A stretch of 64,000 nt of DNA from Pseudomonas sp. C2B4 (GTDB taxonomy: Bacteria > Pseudomonadota > Gammaproteobacteria > Pseudomonadales > Pseudomonadaceae). The notes under the pieces are model-generated. The model ran no database searches. It worked only from the letters and a program-made list of their open reading frames with translations, and was not told the DNA's origin. The first letter of the stretch is position 1. Each line of letters begins with the position of its first letter. The translations under genes and the position numbers were made by a program. The stretch spans positions 1 through 64,000 of the forward strand of contig NZ_JABFMU010000022.1 of assembly GCF_013359695.1 (NCBI RefSeq), written 5' to 3'. Shown piece after piece: positions 53,623 through 62,775 of the stretch.

Positions 53623-54231
53623 TCATCCCGCCATGATCAGCTGCAACGCTACCGCGAACATCATCACCGCCACCAACAGATCAAGAATTCGCCAGGTGCC
53701 AGGCCGGGCCAGCCACGGAGCGAGCCACGCGGCGCCGAACGCCAGGGTGAAAAACCACAATAAGGAGGCACTGGCCGCGCCGACCACGTAAGCGCCGGGC
53801 TCGGTTTGTTGGGCGCCCAAAGAACCGATCAGTAAAACGGTGTCCAGGTACACATGCGGGTTAAGCAGGGTCACGGCCAAGGCGCTGAGCATGACGGCCC
53901 GCAGTGAGCGTACGGTCTGGTTCTCGCCCTGTTGCAGGCTCTGCTTCGAAAAGGCCCGGCGCAGCGCCTGGCTGCCATACCAGATCAGAAAGACAGCCCC
54001 CCCCCAACGGGCCACCGCCAGCAGGGTCGGATTCTGCGCCAGCACCGTCGCCAAACCGAACACCCCGGCGGCTACCAGCAGCGCATCACAGGCCACGCAC
54101 AGTGCCGCTACCGGCAAATGATGTTCACGTCGCAGACTCTGGGCCAGCACGAAGGCATTCTGGGTGCCGATCGCCATGATCAATCCGAAGGCCACCAACA
54201 GGCCGTTTGTATAGCTTTGCCACATGTTCAT
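53623..54231 (-). CDS. argO: LysE/ArgO-family amino-acid exporter
   Basis: A 202-residue membrane protein with about six spans, homologous to E. coli ArgO, which exports arginine and canavanine, and to LysE. AFGLIMAIGTQNAFVLAQSLRREH and LAVTLLNPHVYLDTVLL are family motifs. Overlaps the upstream ACT-domain gene by one base (TAATG), so they are translated together. The divergent argP gene suggests control by ArgP with lysine/arginine. Confidence 0.92.
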   Translation of the reverse strand: MNMWQSYTNGLLVAFGLIMAIGTQNAFVLAQSLRREHHLPVAALCVACDALLVAAGVFGLATVLAQNPTLLAVARWGGAVFLIWYGSQALRRAFSKQSLQQGENQTVRSLRAVMLSALAVTLLNPHVYLDTVLLIGSLGAQQTEPGAYVVGAASASLLWFFTLAFGAAWLAPWLARPGTWRILDLLVAVMMFAVALQLIMAG

Positions 54232-54632
54232 TACTCCCCGTTGGCTGCCAGATCACGCAGCACTTGCATGGCGCGGTCGGCGTCGGCCTGGCCGACGAAC
54301 AAGTGGTCGTGGTAATAGCCGGCGATCACGTTGCAGCTGATGCCGGCCTTGCCCAGTGCCGTGGCGAATGCGGCTGTCAGGCCGACGGCTTCGAGGGCCG
54401 AGTGCACGTTCAAGGTGATCCAGGCCGCGACGTAGTCGAAACTGAAACCTGCACGTTCGGCCTGGGAGCGCTCGAGAATGACCGTCAGGCCTTCCTGTTC
54501 GCGAAAGCTGCCGATGATTTCCAATCCCGCAGGCAACTGCCCGTCGCGCAAGGTGCAGAACACGTATTCGCCGGCGTTGAGTTGCGGGCTCATGCTGCGC
54601 AGCAGCGTTGCCAATGAAGTTTCGCCAGCCAT
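54231..54632 (-). CDS. ACT-domain protein
   Basis: A 133-residue soluble protein with two ACT-like halves. It begins SLATLLRSMSPQLNAGEYVFCTL and has the glycine turn AFATALGKAGISCNVIAGYYHDHLFV, typical of amino-acid-binding ACT domains. Its coupling to argO and to argP suggests it senses lysine or arginine and modulates the exporter or regulator. I know of no experimental work on it. A homologue lies at the same place in P. aeruginosa, as recalled. No catalytic domain. Confidence 0.82.
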   Translation of the reverse strand: MAGETSLATLLRSMSPQLNAGEYVFCTLRDGQLPAGLEIIGSFREQEGLTVILERSQAERAGFSFDYVAAWITLNVHSALEAVGLTAAFATALGKAGISCNVIAGYYHDHLFVGQADADRAMQVLRDLAANGE

Positions 54633-54728
54633 GTCGGTGTTTCCTGTTCAAAAGTTCTTGCTGGCCATTTTCCGGCAGGACGCTGTATAAGAAAAACCAA
54701 TAGTGCTGATCGCTCATTAGGAAAACTG

Positions 54729-55622
54729 ATGTTCGACTATAAATTGCTTTCTGCCCTGGCCGCGGTGGTCGAGCAGGCAGGGTTCGAACGGGCTGCGCAG
54801 GTGCTGGGTTTGTCGCAATCGGCGATTTCCCAGCGTATTAAATTGCTCGAAGCACGGGTGGGCCAACCGGTGCTGGTTCGGGGTACGCCGCCGTCCCCGA
54901 CCGAGATCGGCCGGCGTCTGCTCAACCATGTGCAGCAGGTGCGTCTGCTTGAGCGTGATTTACAAAGCCTGGTGCCGGCGCTGGACGAAGAAGGGCTGCC
55001 GGAGCGCCTGCGTATTGCGCTGAACGCGGACAGTCTGGCGACATGGTGGGCACAGGCCGTGGGGGACTTTTGCGCGGACCAGCATCTGCTGCTGGATCTG
55101 ATCGTGGAAGACCAGACCGTTGGCCTCAAACGTATGCGCGCAGGGGAAGTGGCGGCTTGCCTGTGTGCCAGCGAACGACCAGTGGCCGGCGCGCGCAGCG
55201 TGTTGCTCGGGGCCATGCGTTACCGCGCCTTGGCCAGCCCGGCCTTCATCGCCCGGCATTTTCCCCAGGGTGTGCGCGCTGACCAGTTGGCTCGCACCCC
55301 GGCACTGGTATTCGGCCCGGATGACTTCCTGCAGCATCGCTACCTCGCGTCGCTCGGTGTCGATGGCGGATTCGAGCACCATTTGTGCCCATCGTCCGAA
55401 GGCTTTATTCGCCTCGCTGAAGCCGGGCTTGGCTGGGGGTTGGTGCCGGAACTGCAGGTTCGCGAACAACTGGAACGCGGCACTTTGCTGGAGCTTTTGC
55501 CAGATAAGCCGATCGACGTGCCGCTGTACTGGCATCATTGGCGCAATGGCGGCCAGTTGCTGGGTCTGCTGACGGATCAATTGGTGCGCGTGTCGAAGCA
55601 ATGGCTGGTGCCGTTGGATTGA
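54729..55622 (+). CDS. argP: LysR-family regulator ArgP (IciA)
   Basis: A 297-residue transcription factor. The N-terminal helix-turn-helix (MFDYKLLSALAAVVEQAGFERAAQVLGLSQSAISQRIKLLEARVGQPVLVR) is close to E. coli ArgP/IciA, and the C-terminal co-inducer domain is complete. E. coli ArgP activates argO with arginine and is blocked by lysine. Divergent from the ACT-argO pair with a 96-base gap, fitting direct control. Also historically called an inhibitor of replication initiation. Confidence 0.93.
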   Translation: MFDYKLLSALAAVVEQAGFERAAQVLGLSQSAISQRIKLLEARVGQPVLVRGTPPSPTEIGRRLLNHVQQVRLLERDLQSLVPALDEEGLPERLRIALNADSLATWWAQAVGDFCADQHLLLDLIVEDQTVGLKRMRAGEVAACLCASERPVAGARSVLLGAMRYRALASPAFIARHFPQGVRADQLARTPALVFGPDDFLQHRYLASLGVDGGFEHHLCPSSEGFIRLAEAGLGWGLVPELQVREQLERGTLLELLPDKPIDVPLYWHHWRNGGQLLGLLTDQLVRVSKQWLVPLD

Positions 55623-55684
55623 CGGGCAGCGTCAAGACCTCACGCAATACGCAAAACCGCAAAACGAAATATTCGGAGCACTAC

Positions 55685-56677
55685 ATGAAGATTCTGGTCA
55701 CCGGAGCGAGCGGCTTCATCGGCGGGCGCTTTGCGCGTTTCGCCCTGGAGCAGGGCCTGGACGTGCGGGTCAACGGTCGCCGGGCCGAGGGTGTGGAACA
55801 TCTGGTGCGACGTGGCGCCGAATTCGTCCAGGGCGACTTGAGCGATCCGGAACTCGCCCGCGACCTGTGCTCCGACGTCGAGGCAGTGGTGCATTGCGCC
55901 GGTGCCGTCGGTCTGTGGGGGCGCTATCAGGACTTTCATCAAGGCAATGTCCAGGTCACCGAAAACGTGGTGGAAGCCTGCCTGAAGCAGCGGGTTCGAC
56001 GCCTGGTGCATTTGTCCTCGCCGTCGATCTACTTCGATGGCCGCGACCACTTGGGCTTGACTGAAGAACAGGTACCCAAGCGCTTCAAGCATCCCTACGC
56101 CGCGACCAAATACCTGGCCGAGCAAAAGGTTTTCGGCGCCCAGGAGTTCGGTCTGGAGACGATCGCGCTGCGTCCGCGTTTCGTGACGGGGGCCGGTGAC
56201 ATGAGCATTTTCCCGCGCCTGCTGAATATGCAACGCAAGGGACGCCTGGCAATCATCGGCAATGGTTTGAACAAGGCCGATTTCACCAGCGTGCAGAACC
56301 TCAACGAGGCGTTGCTCAGCAGTTTGCTGGCCAGTGGTTCGGCGTTGGGCAAGGTCTACAACATCAGCAACGGAACGCCGATTCCCTTGTGGGACGTGGT
56401 CAATTACGTCATGCGCAAAATGGAAGTCCCACAGGTAACGCGCTACCGTTCCTACGGTTTGGCTTACAGCGTCGCCGCGCTCAACGAAGGCGTGTGCAAG
56501 TTGTGGCCGGGTCGCCCCGAACCGACCCTGTCGCGACTGGGCATGCAGGTCATGAACAAAAATTTCACCCTGGACATCAGCCGCGCCCGGCACTATCTGG
56601 ATTACGACCCGAAGGTCAGTCTATGGACCGCCCTCGATGAGTTCTGCAGTTGGTGGAAGGCCCAGGATATTCGCTGA
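55685..56677 (+). CDS. NAD-dependent epimerase/dehydratase family protein (extended SDR)
   Basis: A 330-residue protein. Cofactor loop MKILVTGASGFIGGRFARFA, acidic motif GDLSDPEL, catalytic Ser in VHLSSPSIYF and Tyr-x3-Lys in HPYAATKYLAEQ. Similar to 3-beta-hydroxysteroid dehydrogenase-like epimerases. The start at 55685 has CGGAG upstream; earlier in-frame starts overlap argP. It lies 62 bases after argP, on the same strand. Likely function in envelope or lipid chemistry, but unproven. Confidence 0.87.
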   Translation: MKILVTGASGFIGGRFARFALEQGLDVRVNGRRAEGVEHLVRRGAEFVQGDLSDPELARDLCSDVEAVVHCAGAVGLWGRYQDFHQGNVQVTENVVEACLKQRVRRLVHLSSPSIYFDGRDHLGLTEEQVPKRFKHPYAATKYLAEQKVFGAQEFGLETIALRPRFVTGAGDMSIFPRLLNMQRKGRLAIIGNGLNKADFTSVQNLNEALLSSLLASGSALGKVYNISNGTPIPLWDVVNYVMRKMEVPQVTRYRSYGLAYSVAALNEGVCKLWPGRPEPTLSRLGMQVMNKNFTLDISRARHYLDYDPKVSLWTALDEFCSWWKAQDIR

Positions 56678-56780
56678 ACGGGTCCACACTGAACCGAGTC
56701 CGGGGTTGAGGGTCAATCGCTGCGGCAGTGGGGGTTATACTCGCCGCATCAAGCCATCACCGTTTCACAAAGGTTGACTC

Positions 56781-57659
56781 ATGCGTAACGATGCCAACGA
56801 CGACTTCGAAGTACCGAGCCTGCGTGCCGACAGCCTCGACGACGATGATTTTGTACCCACCGCGCGGACCTCGGTGCATTCGCGCACTGCGCCCGTGGTC
56901 AAGGTCAAGAGTGCGAGCACCGGGCCATTGTGGGCGCTGGTGGGCGCATTGTTCTTTGCATTCGCGGGCCTGGCCTGGTGGAGCTTCCAGCAGATTTCGC
57001 TGATGGAGCAGCAACTGGTGGCCACCCAGGAAAGTTTCGCGCGCATCAGTGAGGAAGCGGCGGGGCGCCTTCAGGACATTTCCGGCAAGGTGGTTGCCAG
57101 CCAGACCAACGTGACCAGCGACAGCGAAGCCTTGAAGCTGCAAATCAGGCAGTTGGAAAGCAAGCTGCAGGACCAGAGTAAACAGCAGCAAGGCGTCGCC
57201 GGTCAGGCCTCGGAGCTGGACAAGCGCCTGGCGCAGATGACCGCGCAAACCGCTGAGCTGGACAAGCGCCTGGCTCAGGTCACCACTCAGAGTACCGCGC
57301 AAGGCACCGAGCAACAGACCGCCACCACGCAATTGCAGGCCCAGGTCAAAGTCCTGATCGGCGACGTGGCCGCGCTGAAAGCTGCGCCGGCGGACACTGA
57401 AAAATTCGACGCCCAGCTGAAAAGCCTCGGTGCCGACATCACCGCACTGAAGAAACAAGGCAACCCGAGCGCCGCTATCGATCGTCTGGAGCAGGAGATC
57501 GTCATCCTGAAAAGCGAGCAGGATAATCGTCCGACCTCAGCTCAAGGCTCGACCAATACGGCGGAATTCGACGCTTTCCGTAGCCAGGTGACTCGCAATA
57601 TCAACACGCTTCAGGCGCAGATCCAGAACCTGCAACAGCAATTGCGCGCAAGGCAATAA
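56781..57659 (+). CDS. Single-span coiled-coil membrane protein
   Basis: 292 residues. A hydrophilic, acidic cytosolic N-terminus (about 1-47, DDDDF, Asp-rich), one span (WALVGALFFAFAGLAWW), then a long periplasmic coiled coil rich in Gln and Lys. The coiled coil contains an obvious repeat, SELDKRLAQMTAQT / AELDKRLAQVTTQS, and ends LQAQIQNLQQQLRARQ. No recognised domain. A homologue at this position near the epimerase is recalled in P. aeruginosa (PA4360). Topology resembles envelope-spanning or division-linked proteins. Function unknown. Confidence 0.78.
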   Translation: MRNDANDDFEVPSLRADSLDDDDFVPTARTSVHSRTAPVVKVKSASTGPLWALVGALFFAFAGLAWWSFQQISLMEQQLVATQESFARISEEAAGRLQDISGKVVASQTNVTSDSEALKLQIRQLESKLQDQSKQQQGVAGQASELDKRLAQMTAQTAELDKRLAQVTTQSTAQGTEQQTATTQLQAQVKVLIGDVAALKAAPADTEKFDAQLKSLGADITALKKQGNPSAAIDRLEQEIVILKSEQDNRPTSAQGSTNTAEFDAFRSQVTRNINTLQAQIQNLQQQLRARQ

Positions 57660-57687
57660 ACACGCTCAAAGTTTGTGGCGGGCCTTG

Positions 57688-57835
57688 TGTGGCGAGGGGA
57701 TTTAGCGAAACGTCGCACCGCCCCGTTGGGCCGCGAAGCGGCCCCAAAACCTGTGACTGAGGTGTATCAGGTACACCGCGTGAAATTGTTTTGCGACTGC
57801 TGCGCAGCCGAACGGGGATGAATCCCCTCGCCACA
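57688..57835. repeat. Second-type inverted repeat element
   Basis: tgtggcgaggggatt (57688-57702) and its exact reverse complement (57821-57835) enclose 118 bases with internal hairpins (gggccgc/gcggcccc). Different from the common REP; related in style to the 29123 element. Confidence 0.75.
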
Positions 57836-57942
57836 GGATTGTTGCTCGCTTGACGATCGCCATCAGCCACACCACAAAAGCCCTACCCTCATCCCCACTC
57901 CGTCTACGCTCTTGAAACACCAACAAGAGCGGGGGATGCGCA

Positions 57943-58791
57943 ATGGGGTTTCTGCATAAGTTGGCCTTGCTGGGCGGCATGCTTGTGTTGTGCCTGGGTC
58001 AGGTTCAGGCCGCCGGGACGGAAAAGGCTGACAGTCAGGCGGCCATCGCCCTGCTGGAAAAAGCCCTGGCCTACTATCACGACAACGGCGACAAGGCCTT
58101 CGCCGCGTTCAGCCGTCAGGGCGAATTCGTCGACAAGGACCGTTATGTCTTTGTCGTCGACACCAAGGGCGTGATGCTGGCCAGCGGCGGGCCGTCTGCG
58201 GCTTTGATTGGCCGGGATGTGTCGGAGGTGCTGGGCCCGGACCTGCAGAAAACCTTCAAGGATGCCCTGAAAGTACCGGAGGGCAATGGCATTCAGCAGG
58301 CGGAGTACCGCTGGCAGAACTGGGCCGATGGCAAGGTCGAACGCAAGCATGTGTATTACCAGCGCGTAGGCCAGCGGATCCTTGCGGTCGGCTACTACCT
58401 GCCACGGGCGTCGGCGGAGCAGGCCATGGCCTTGCTCAATAAAGCGGCCACCGACCTGGCAAGGGACGAGAAAGGCACCCTGACGGCGATCAACTCCCTC
58501 AAGGGCGGTTATCTGCAGGACGACCTGTATGTGTTTGTCGTCGATCTGGAGACTCAGCGATATGTTGCCCACGGCACCAACCTGCGCTTGATCAATACCG
58601 ATTTCGGCAAGATCAAGGACCCGGAGGGTAAACCGGTGGGCGAGCCGATCCTGGCGTTGATGAGCAAGCAGGATTATGGCGAGTACGGGTATCGCTGGAA
58701 GAATCCGGTGACCGGGAAGGTCGAGGACAAGCATGCCTACCTGAAGAAGGTCGGGCATTTGCTGGTGGCGGTGGGGTATTACAGCCCTTGA
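57943..58791 (+). CDS. Periplasmic double-Cache domain protein
   Basis: 282 residues with a cleavable signal peptide (LALLGGMLVLCLGQVQAA). Two homologous Cache-type sensor domains in tandem: KDRYVFVVDTKGVMLASGG and GKVERKHVYYQRVGQRILAVGYY in the first; DDLYVFVVDLETQRYVAHG and GKVEDKHAYLKKVGHLLVAVGYY in the second. There is no membrane span or output domain, so it is a free periplasmic binding protein. Ligand and partner unknown; may deliver a small acid to a chemoreceptor or kinase. Ribosome site GGGGGATG upstream. Confidence 0.82.
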   Translation: MGFLHKLALLGGMLVLCLGQVQAAGTEKADSQAAIALLEKALAYYHDNGDKAFAAFSRQGEFVDKDRYVFVVDTKGVMLASGGPSAALIGRDVSEVLGPDLQKTFKDALKVPEGNGIQQAEYRWQNWADGKVERKHVYYQRVGQRILAVGYYLPRASAEQAMALLNKAATDLARDEKGTLTAINSLKGGYLQDDLYVFVVDLETQRYVAHGTNLRLINTDFGKIKDPEGKPVGEPILALMSKQDYGEYGYRWKNPVTGKVEDKHAYLKKVGHLLVAVGYYSP

Positions 58792-58811
58792 TGTTGAGGT
58801 GTTTGGACTGA

Positions 58812-58881
58812 CGCCTTCGCGAGCAGGCTCGGTCCCATAAGGACCGCGCAAGTCCGATGGGAGCGAGCCTGCTCGCGAACG
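58812..58881. repeat. REPIN between the Cache gene and the MFS gene
   Basis: cgccttcgcgagcaggctcggtccca and the inverted tgggagcgagcctgctcgcgaacgg, with a short loop; one mismatch (ggtccc). Between convergent genes. Confidence 0.82.
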
Positions 58882-58898
58882 GTGGCGACACGGTCTGA

Positions 58899-60416
58899 CT
58901 ACCGAACCTTGTCTTCCCGCCCGCGCAACAACCTGTTCGGCATGGCAATCGCCGCCATCAGCCCCAGCAACGATACCGCCGCGCTGACCATCAACAGATG
59001 CCGGAAGGTCAGCAGCAGTTCGGCGCGCAAGGCGTTCTGGGCATCCCCCGGTGCAGCGTTCAGGCCGTCCAGCAGGACATTCCCGGAGTGCCCCTCGTTG
59101 ACCAGCGAAGCGCTGGCCAAATGCGCGAAGCTCGAATCCTGCAACAATGCCAGCAGCAGCGCCGACATCAATGCCACGCCCACCGCACCGCCCAGCGAAC
59201 GGAACAGGTTGGTGGTGCTGGTGGCGACGCCGATGTCCCGCTGTTCCACGGCGTTCTGCGTGCCCACCAATGAGGTCGGGAACTGCATGCCCGAGGCAAT
59301 CCCGCTGAGCAACATGAACAGACTGCTCAAGATAAAGGCCTGGGGCGGGCTGAATGCCATGCCGAGGATCGAGATCGGCATCAGGAGTGCGCCGGCGAGA
59401 ATCTGCGGCTTGTAGCGACCGGTCACCGAGGTGCGGCGTCCGGCGAAATACGCACCGATTGGCAAACCCATCGCCAGCGGCAACAGGTGCAGCGCCGCGC
59501 TGTCGGCCCCGGCACCGGTGACGCTCTGAAAGCGCAACGGCATGAGCACGATCAACGAAATGGCCTGGAAGCTGGTAAAGAAAATCGTGCACCAGCACAG
59601 CAGGGCGCTGCGGTTGGCGAACAGGTGCATCGGCAGCAACGGCTCTCGCGCCCGACGCTCATGCCAGACGAATACCGCCAGCACCAGCACGGCACACGCG
59701 AACAGTCCCAGCACTTCAGTGCTGCGCCACGAATGCCCCTGGCCGACCTGGGTGATGCCGAGCAGCAGAGCCGTCAGGCCGATAATCATCAGCAGTGTGC
59801 CGAGGTAATCGATGATCGGTTTGCGCTGCGGAATCGGCAGCCCCACGAGGTTACGCCGGGCCACCCACCAGGCGCCGAGCCCCAGCGGCAGGTTGATCAG
59901 GAACACCCAGCGCCACGACAGGTATTCGGTCATGTACCCGCCGAGTACCGGGCCGGCCACGCTGGCCACGGCGTACATGCTGCTGAAGTAACCCTGATAG
60001 CGACCACGCTCACGGGGCGGCACGATGTCGCCAATGATCGCCTGGCTGACCGAAATCATCCCGCCCGCGCCGATGCCCTGGAGAATCCGCGCCAGCACCA
60101 GTTGCTCCATGCTCTGGGCCATGCCGCAGAACAGCGACGCCAGGGTAAACAGGCCCATGCCGAACAGCATCAACTTGCGTCGCCCGTACAGATCACCGAG
60201 TTTGCCGTAGATCGGCACCGCGACCGTCATCGCCACCATGTAGCCGGAAATCACCCAGGCCAGCAGGCTGACATCCTTGAATTGCGCGGAAATGGCCGGC
60301 ATCGACACGGCGACGATGGTCTGGTCCAGCGCGCCGAGAAAAATCGCCATCATCAGGGCGACCAGTACGCTGCGAATGGCCGGTTTTGGCGTTTCGGGGT
60401 GATTGAGATTGGTCAC
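58899..60416 (-). CDS. MFS drug/aromatic exporter, DHA2 family
   Basis: A 505-residue, 14-span major-facilitator transporter of the EmrB/QacA type. ALDQTIVAVSMPAISAQF and GKLGDLYGRRKLMLFGM are motif-C/A-like elements. I choose a GTG at 60416 (VTNLNHPETPKP): longer readings run into pobA. It lies 79 bases behind pobA on the same strand, as in P. aeruginosa PA0246-PA0247; probably exports or handles an aromatic compound, or is a general drug pump. Substrate uncertain. Confidence 0.87.
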   Translation of the reverse strand: MTNLNHPETPKPAIRSVLVALMMAIFLGALDQTIVAVSMPAISAQFKDVSLLAWVISGYMVAMTVAVPIYGKLGDLYGRRKLMLFGMGLFTLASLFCGMAQSMEQLVLARILQGIGAGGMISVSQAIIGDIVPPRERGRYQGYFSSMYAVASVAGPVLGGYMTEYLSWRWVFLINLPLGLGAWWVARRNLVGLPIPQRKPIIDYLGTLLMIIGLTALLLGITQVGQGHSWRSTEVLGLFACAVLVLAVFVWHERRAREPLLPMHLFANRSALLCWCTIFFTSFQAISLIVLMPLRFQSVTGAGADSAALHLLPLAMGLPIGAYFAGRRTSVTGRYKPQILAGALLMPISILGMAFSPPQAFILSSLFMLLSGIASGMQFPTSLVGTQNAVEQRDIGVATSTTNLFRSLGGAVGVALMSALLLALLQDSSFAHLASASLVNEGHSGNVLLDGLNAAPGDAQNALRAELLLTFRHLLMVSAAVSLLGLMAAIAMPNRLLRGREDKVR

Positions 60417-60495
60417 GGGAGAACCTGCGGGCAGTGAGGGTCCCGCAAGGGGCAAAGGCGAGCGGGGATGCTCGCCAGTGTAAGTCGGTAGGAAG

Positions 60496-61683
60496 CTATT
60501 CGATAGCCTCATACGGAAGTCCGACGTAATTTTCTGCAATGGTTTTTCGACCGGCCTCGGAGTCGACGAAATAGTCCAGCTCCGACTCGGCGATGCGCTG
60601 GCTGAAGGCATCGTGATCCTCGAAACGGTGCAGCATCGACGTCATCCACCAGGAGAACCGCTCGGCTTTCCACACCCGGCGCAGGCAGATATCGGAGTAT
60701 TTTTCGAGCAAGTCGAGACGACCTTCGCGATAAACCTTCAGCAGGATGTTGAACAGCGTACTGACGTCGCTGGCTGCCAGGTTCAAGCCCTTGGCGCCAG
60801 TGGGCGGGACAATGTGCGCGGCGTCGCCGACCAGGAACATACGTCCGTACTGCATGGGCTCGACCACGAAGCTGCGCAGCGGCGCGATGCTCTTTTCGAT
60901 GGACGGTCCGGTCACCAGGTTTTCAGCCAGGGCAGCTGGCAAGCGGGTCTTGAGTTCGTCCCAGAAACGTTGATCGGACCAGTCCTCGACCTTTTCATCG
61001 GCCGGTACTTGCAGGTAGTAACGGGTGCGCGTCGCCGAGCGCATGCTGCACAAGGCGAAACCGCGTTCGTGGCGGGCGTAGACCAGCTCGTCGTGGACCG
61101 GCGGGGTGTCGGCCAGTATGCCCAGCCAGCCAAACGGATAGACCCGCTCGAACACCTTCAGGCACTCGGAAGGGATCGACTGTCGTGCAATGCCATGTAA
61201 ACCGTCGCACCCGGCGATGTAGTCGCAATCGAGGCGATACGGCTCGCCGTCCTTCTCGAAGGTGACGAAGGTTTCTTCGGTTTTCATGCCATGAAGGGCA
61301 ACGTTGCTGGCCTGGTAAATCGTCTGCGCGCCGGCCTCCCGACGAGCGGCCATGAGGTCGCGGGTGACTTCGGTCTGGCCGTAGATCATCACCGTTTTGC
61401 CGCCGGTGAGGGTTTGCAGATCGATGTGCACCCGGCGCCCGTCAAGGGCCAGTTCGAAGCCGCCATGGACCAGTCCTTCGGCGTCCATCCGTTGGCCCAC
61501 CCCAGCCTGGCGCAACAGCTCTACCATGCCTTGTTCAAGGACCCCGGCACGGATGCGGCCGAGGACATAATCCGGTGTCTGGCGTTCGAGAATCAGGGTG
61601 TCGATGCCGGCGTTGTGCAGCAATTGACCGAGTAAAAGACCGGAGGGACCGGCACCGATAATGGCGACTTGGGTTTTCAGCAT
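60496..61683 (-). CDS. pobA: 4-hydroxybenzoate 3-monooxygenase
   Basis: A 395-residue FAD enzyme that hydroxylates 4-hydroxybenzoate to protocatechuate with NADPH, feeding the beta-ketoadipate pathway. FAD motif QVAIIGAGPSGLLLGQLL, DG motif CDYIAGCDGLHG and second FAD motif LVGDAAHIVPPTGAKGLNLA. Near-identical to the P. fluorescens enzyme, which begins MKTQVAIIG; here the closest start is 61683 (MLKTQVA), with 61689 possible. Divergent from its AraC-type regulator. Confidence 0.97.
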   Translation of the reverse strand: MLKTQVAIIGAGPSGLLLGQLLHNAGIDTLILERQTPDYVLGRIRAGVLEQGMVELLRQAGVGQRMDAEGLVHGGFELALDGRRVHIDLQTLTGGKTVMIYGQTEVTRDLMAARREAGAQTIYQASNVALHGMKTEETFVTFEKDGEPYRLDCDYIAGCDGLHGIARQSIPSECLKVFERVYPFGWLGILADTPPVHDELVYARHERGFALCSMRSATRTRYYLQVPADEKVEDWSDQRFWDELKTRLPAALAENLVTGPSIEKSIAPLRSFVVEPMQYGRMFLVGDAAHIVPPTGAKGLNLAASDVSTLFNILLKVYREGRLDLLEKYSDICLRRVWKAERFSWWMTSMLHRFEDHDAFSQRIAESELDYFVDSEAGRKTIAENYVGLPYEAIE

Positions 61684-61689
61684 TTTCAT

Positions 61690-61870
61690 TGTTCTTATGA
61701 CTCGCAAGCTTCACGCGACTGAGGTCGGTGAGTGATTTTTATGGATCGAGTGCTTGCATTTTTCCCTCGCGGGTCTGTCAATTGAAGGTGAAAACTGAGC
61801 CGATACCTGTACATTTTGCCAATCGGTGCGATTATCGCCCGTCATCTATTCCGAGGCCTGGATTGAAGTG
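61690..61870. other. pobA-regulator divergent promoter region
   Basis: About 180 bases between the divergent starts. It must hold both promoters and the regulator's binding site; I could not fix a convincing operator by eye. Confidence 0.5.
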
Positions 61871-62767
61871 ATGAACAAGCCTGACCTGCCTTCGATTCCA
61901 GTGTTCAAGCTCTACGGTGAAAGCCTGGATTGGCCAACCCCGGACTTGCTGCACTGTGAAACCATCTCCAAACGCAGCCGCGAACATCAATGGGAAATCA
62001 AACCCCACCGCCACGCCGATTTATGCCAGTTGCTCTTCGTTTTCAAAGGTCAGGCCGAGCTTGAAATCGAAGGCAAACGTACGCAACTGAACGAACCGGC
62101 GATTCTGGTCATGCCACCCCTGTCGGTGCATGGTTACCGTTTTTCCGAAGACGTCGAAGGATTCGTCGTGACCCTGGCTGCGCCACTGGTCGCCCACCTT
62201 CAAGCACAACTGGGTAACTCGGTGAATGCCCTGGCCCAGGCCGAAAGTTACCCGGCCGGCAAGGACAGCGAGTACCTCAACAGCCTGTTTTCTGCCCTGC
62301 AAACCGAATACACGGGTCACCAACCAGCGCGGGAAATGCTCATGCATTCGCTCGTCAGCGTGATCATGGTGTGGGTCAGCCGCCAGGTGATCCAGCGACA
62401 CTCGGCCACACAACGACCGCAACGTGCCCGGGAATACCTCAACGGTTTCATTCAACTGGTGGAAGAGACCTATCGCCAGCACGTCAAGGTCGAAGACCTG
62501 GCCCATCGATTGGGCATTTCCGTATCCCACCTCAATGGCACCTGCCGCGAACTGGCAGGGCAACCGGCGTTGCAGATCATGCACGAACGGCAGTTGCTGG
62601 AGGCCAAGCGCTTGCTGACCTACACCAGCATGACCATTTATGAAATGTCGGACGTGTTGGGATTCTCTGACCCGACCAACTTCACGCGCCTGTTCCGGCG
62701 CCGGGTAGGGATTTCGCCCAAGGCCTTTCGCGACCGCTTGAAGGCCGATCAGGACAACCGGTCCTGA
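61871..62767 (+). CDS. pobR: AraC-family activator of pobA
   Basis: A 298-residue regulator. The N-terminal cupin-like sensor (about 1-170; PHRHADLCQLLFVFKGQAELEIEGK) is followed by the AraC double helix-turn-helix (about 205-290; VKVEDLAHRLGISVSHLNGTCRELAG and YEMSDVLGFSDPTNFTRLFRRRVGISPKAFR). Divergent from pobA, as for AraC-type PobR/PobC regulators of pseudomonads that activate pobA with 4-hydroxybenzoate. The ATG at 61871 fits the family; an in-frame ATG further up is less likely. Confidence 0.88.
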   Translation: MNKPDLPSIPVFKLYGESLDWPTPDLLHCETISKRSREHQWEIKPHRHADLCQLLFVFKGQAELEIEGKRTQLNEPAILVMPPLSVHGYRFSEDVEGFVVTLAAPLVAHLQAQLGNSVNALAQAESYPAGKDSEYLNSLFSALQTEYTGHQPAREMLMHSLVSVIMVWVSRQVIQRHSATQRPQRAREYLNGFIQLVEETYRQHVKVEDLAHRLGISVSHLNGTCRELAGQPALQIMHERQLLEAKRLLTYTSMTIYEMSDVLGFSDPTNFTRLFRRRVGISPKAFRDRLKADQDNRS

Positions 62768-62775
62768 CGCCTTCG

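Noticed and set aside
57904..59598. 564-codon minus-strand frame across the Cache gene and part of the MFS gene
   Set aside because: It overlaps two well-supported genes and crosses a REPIN; no domain.
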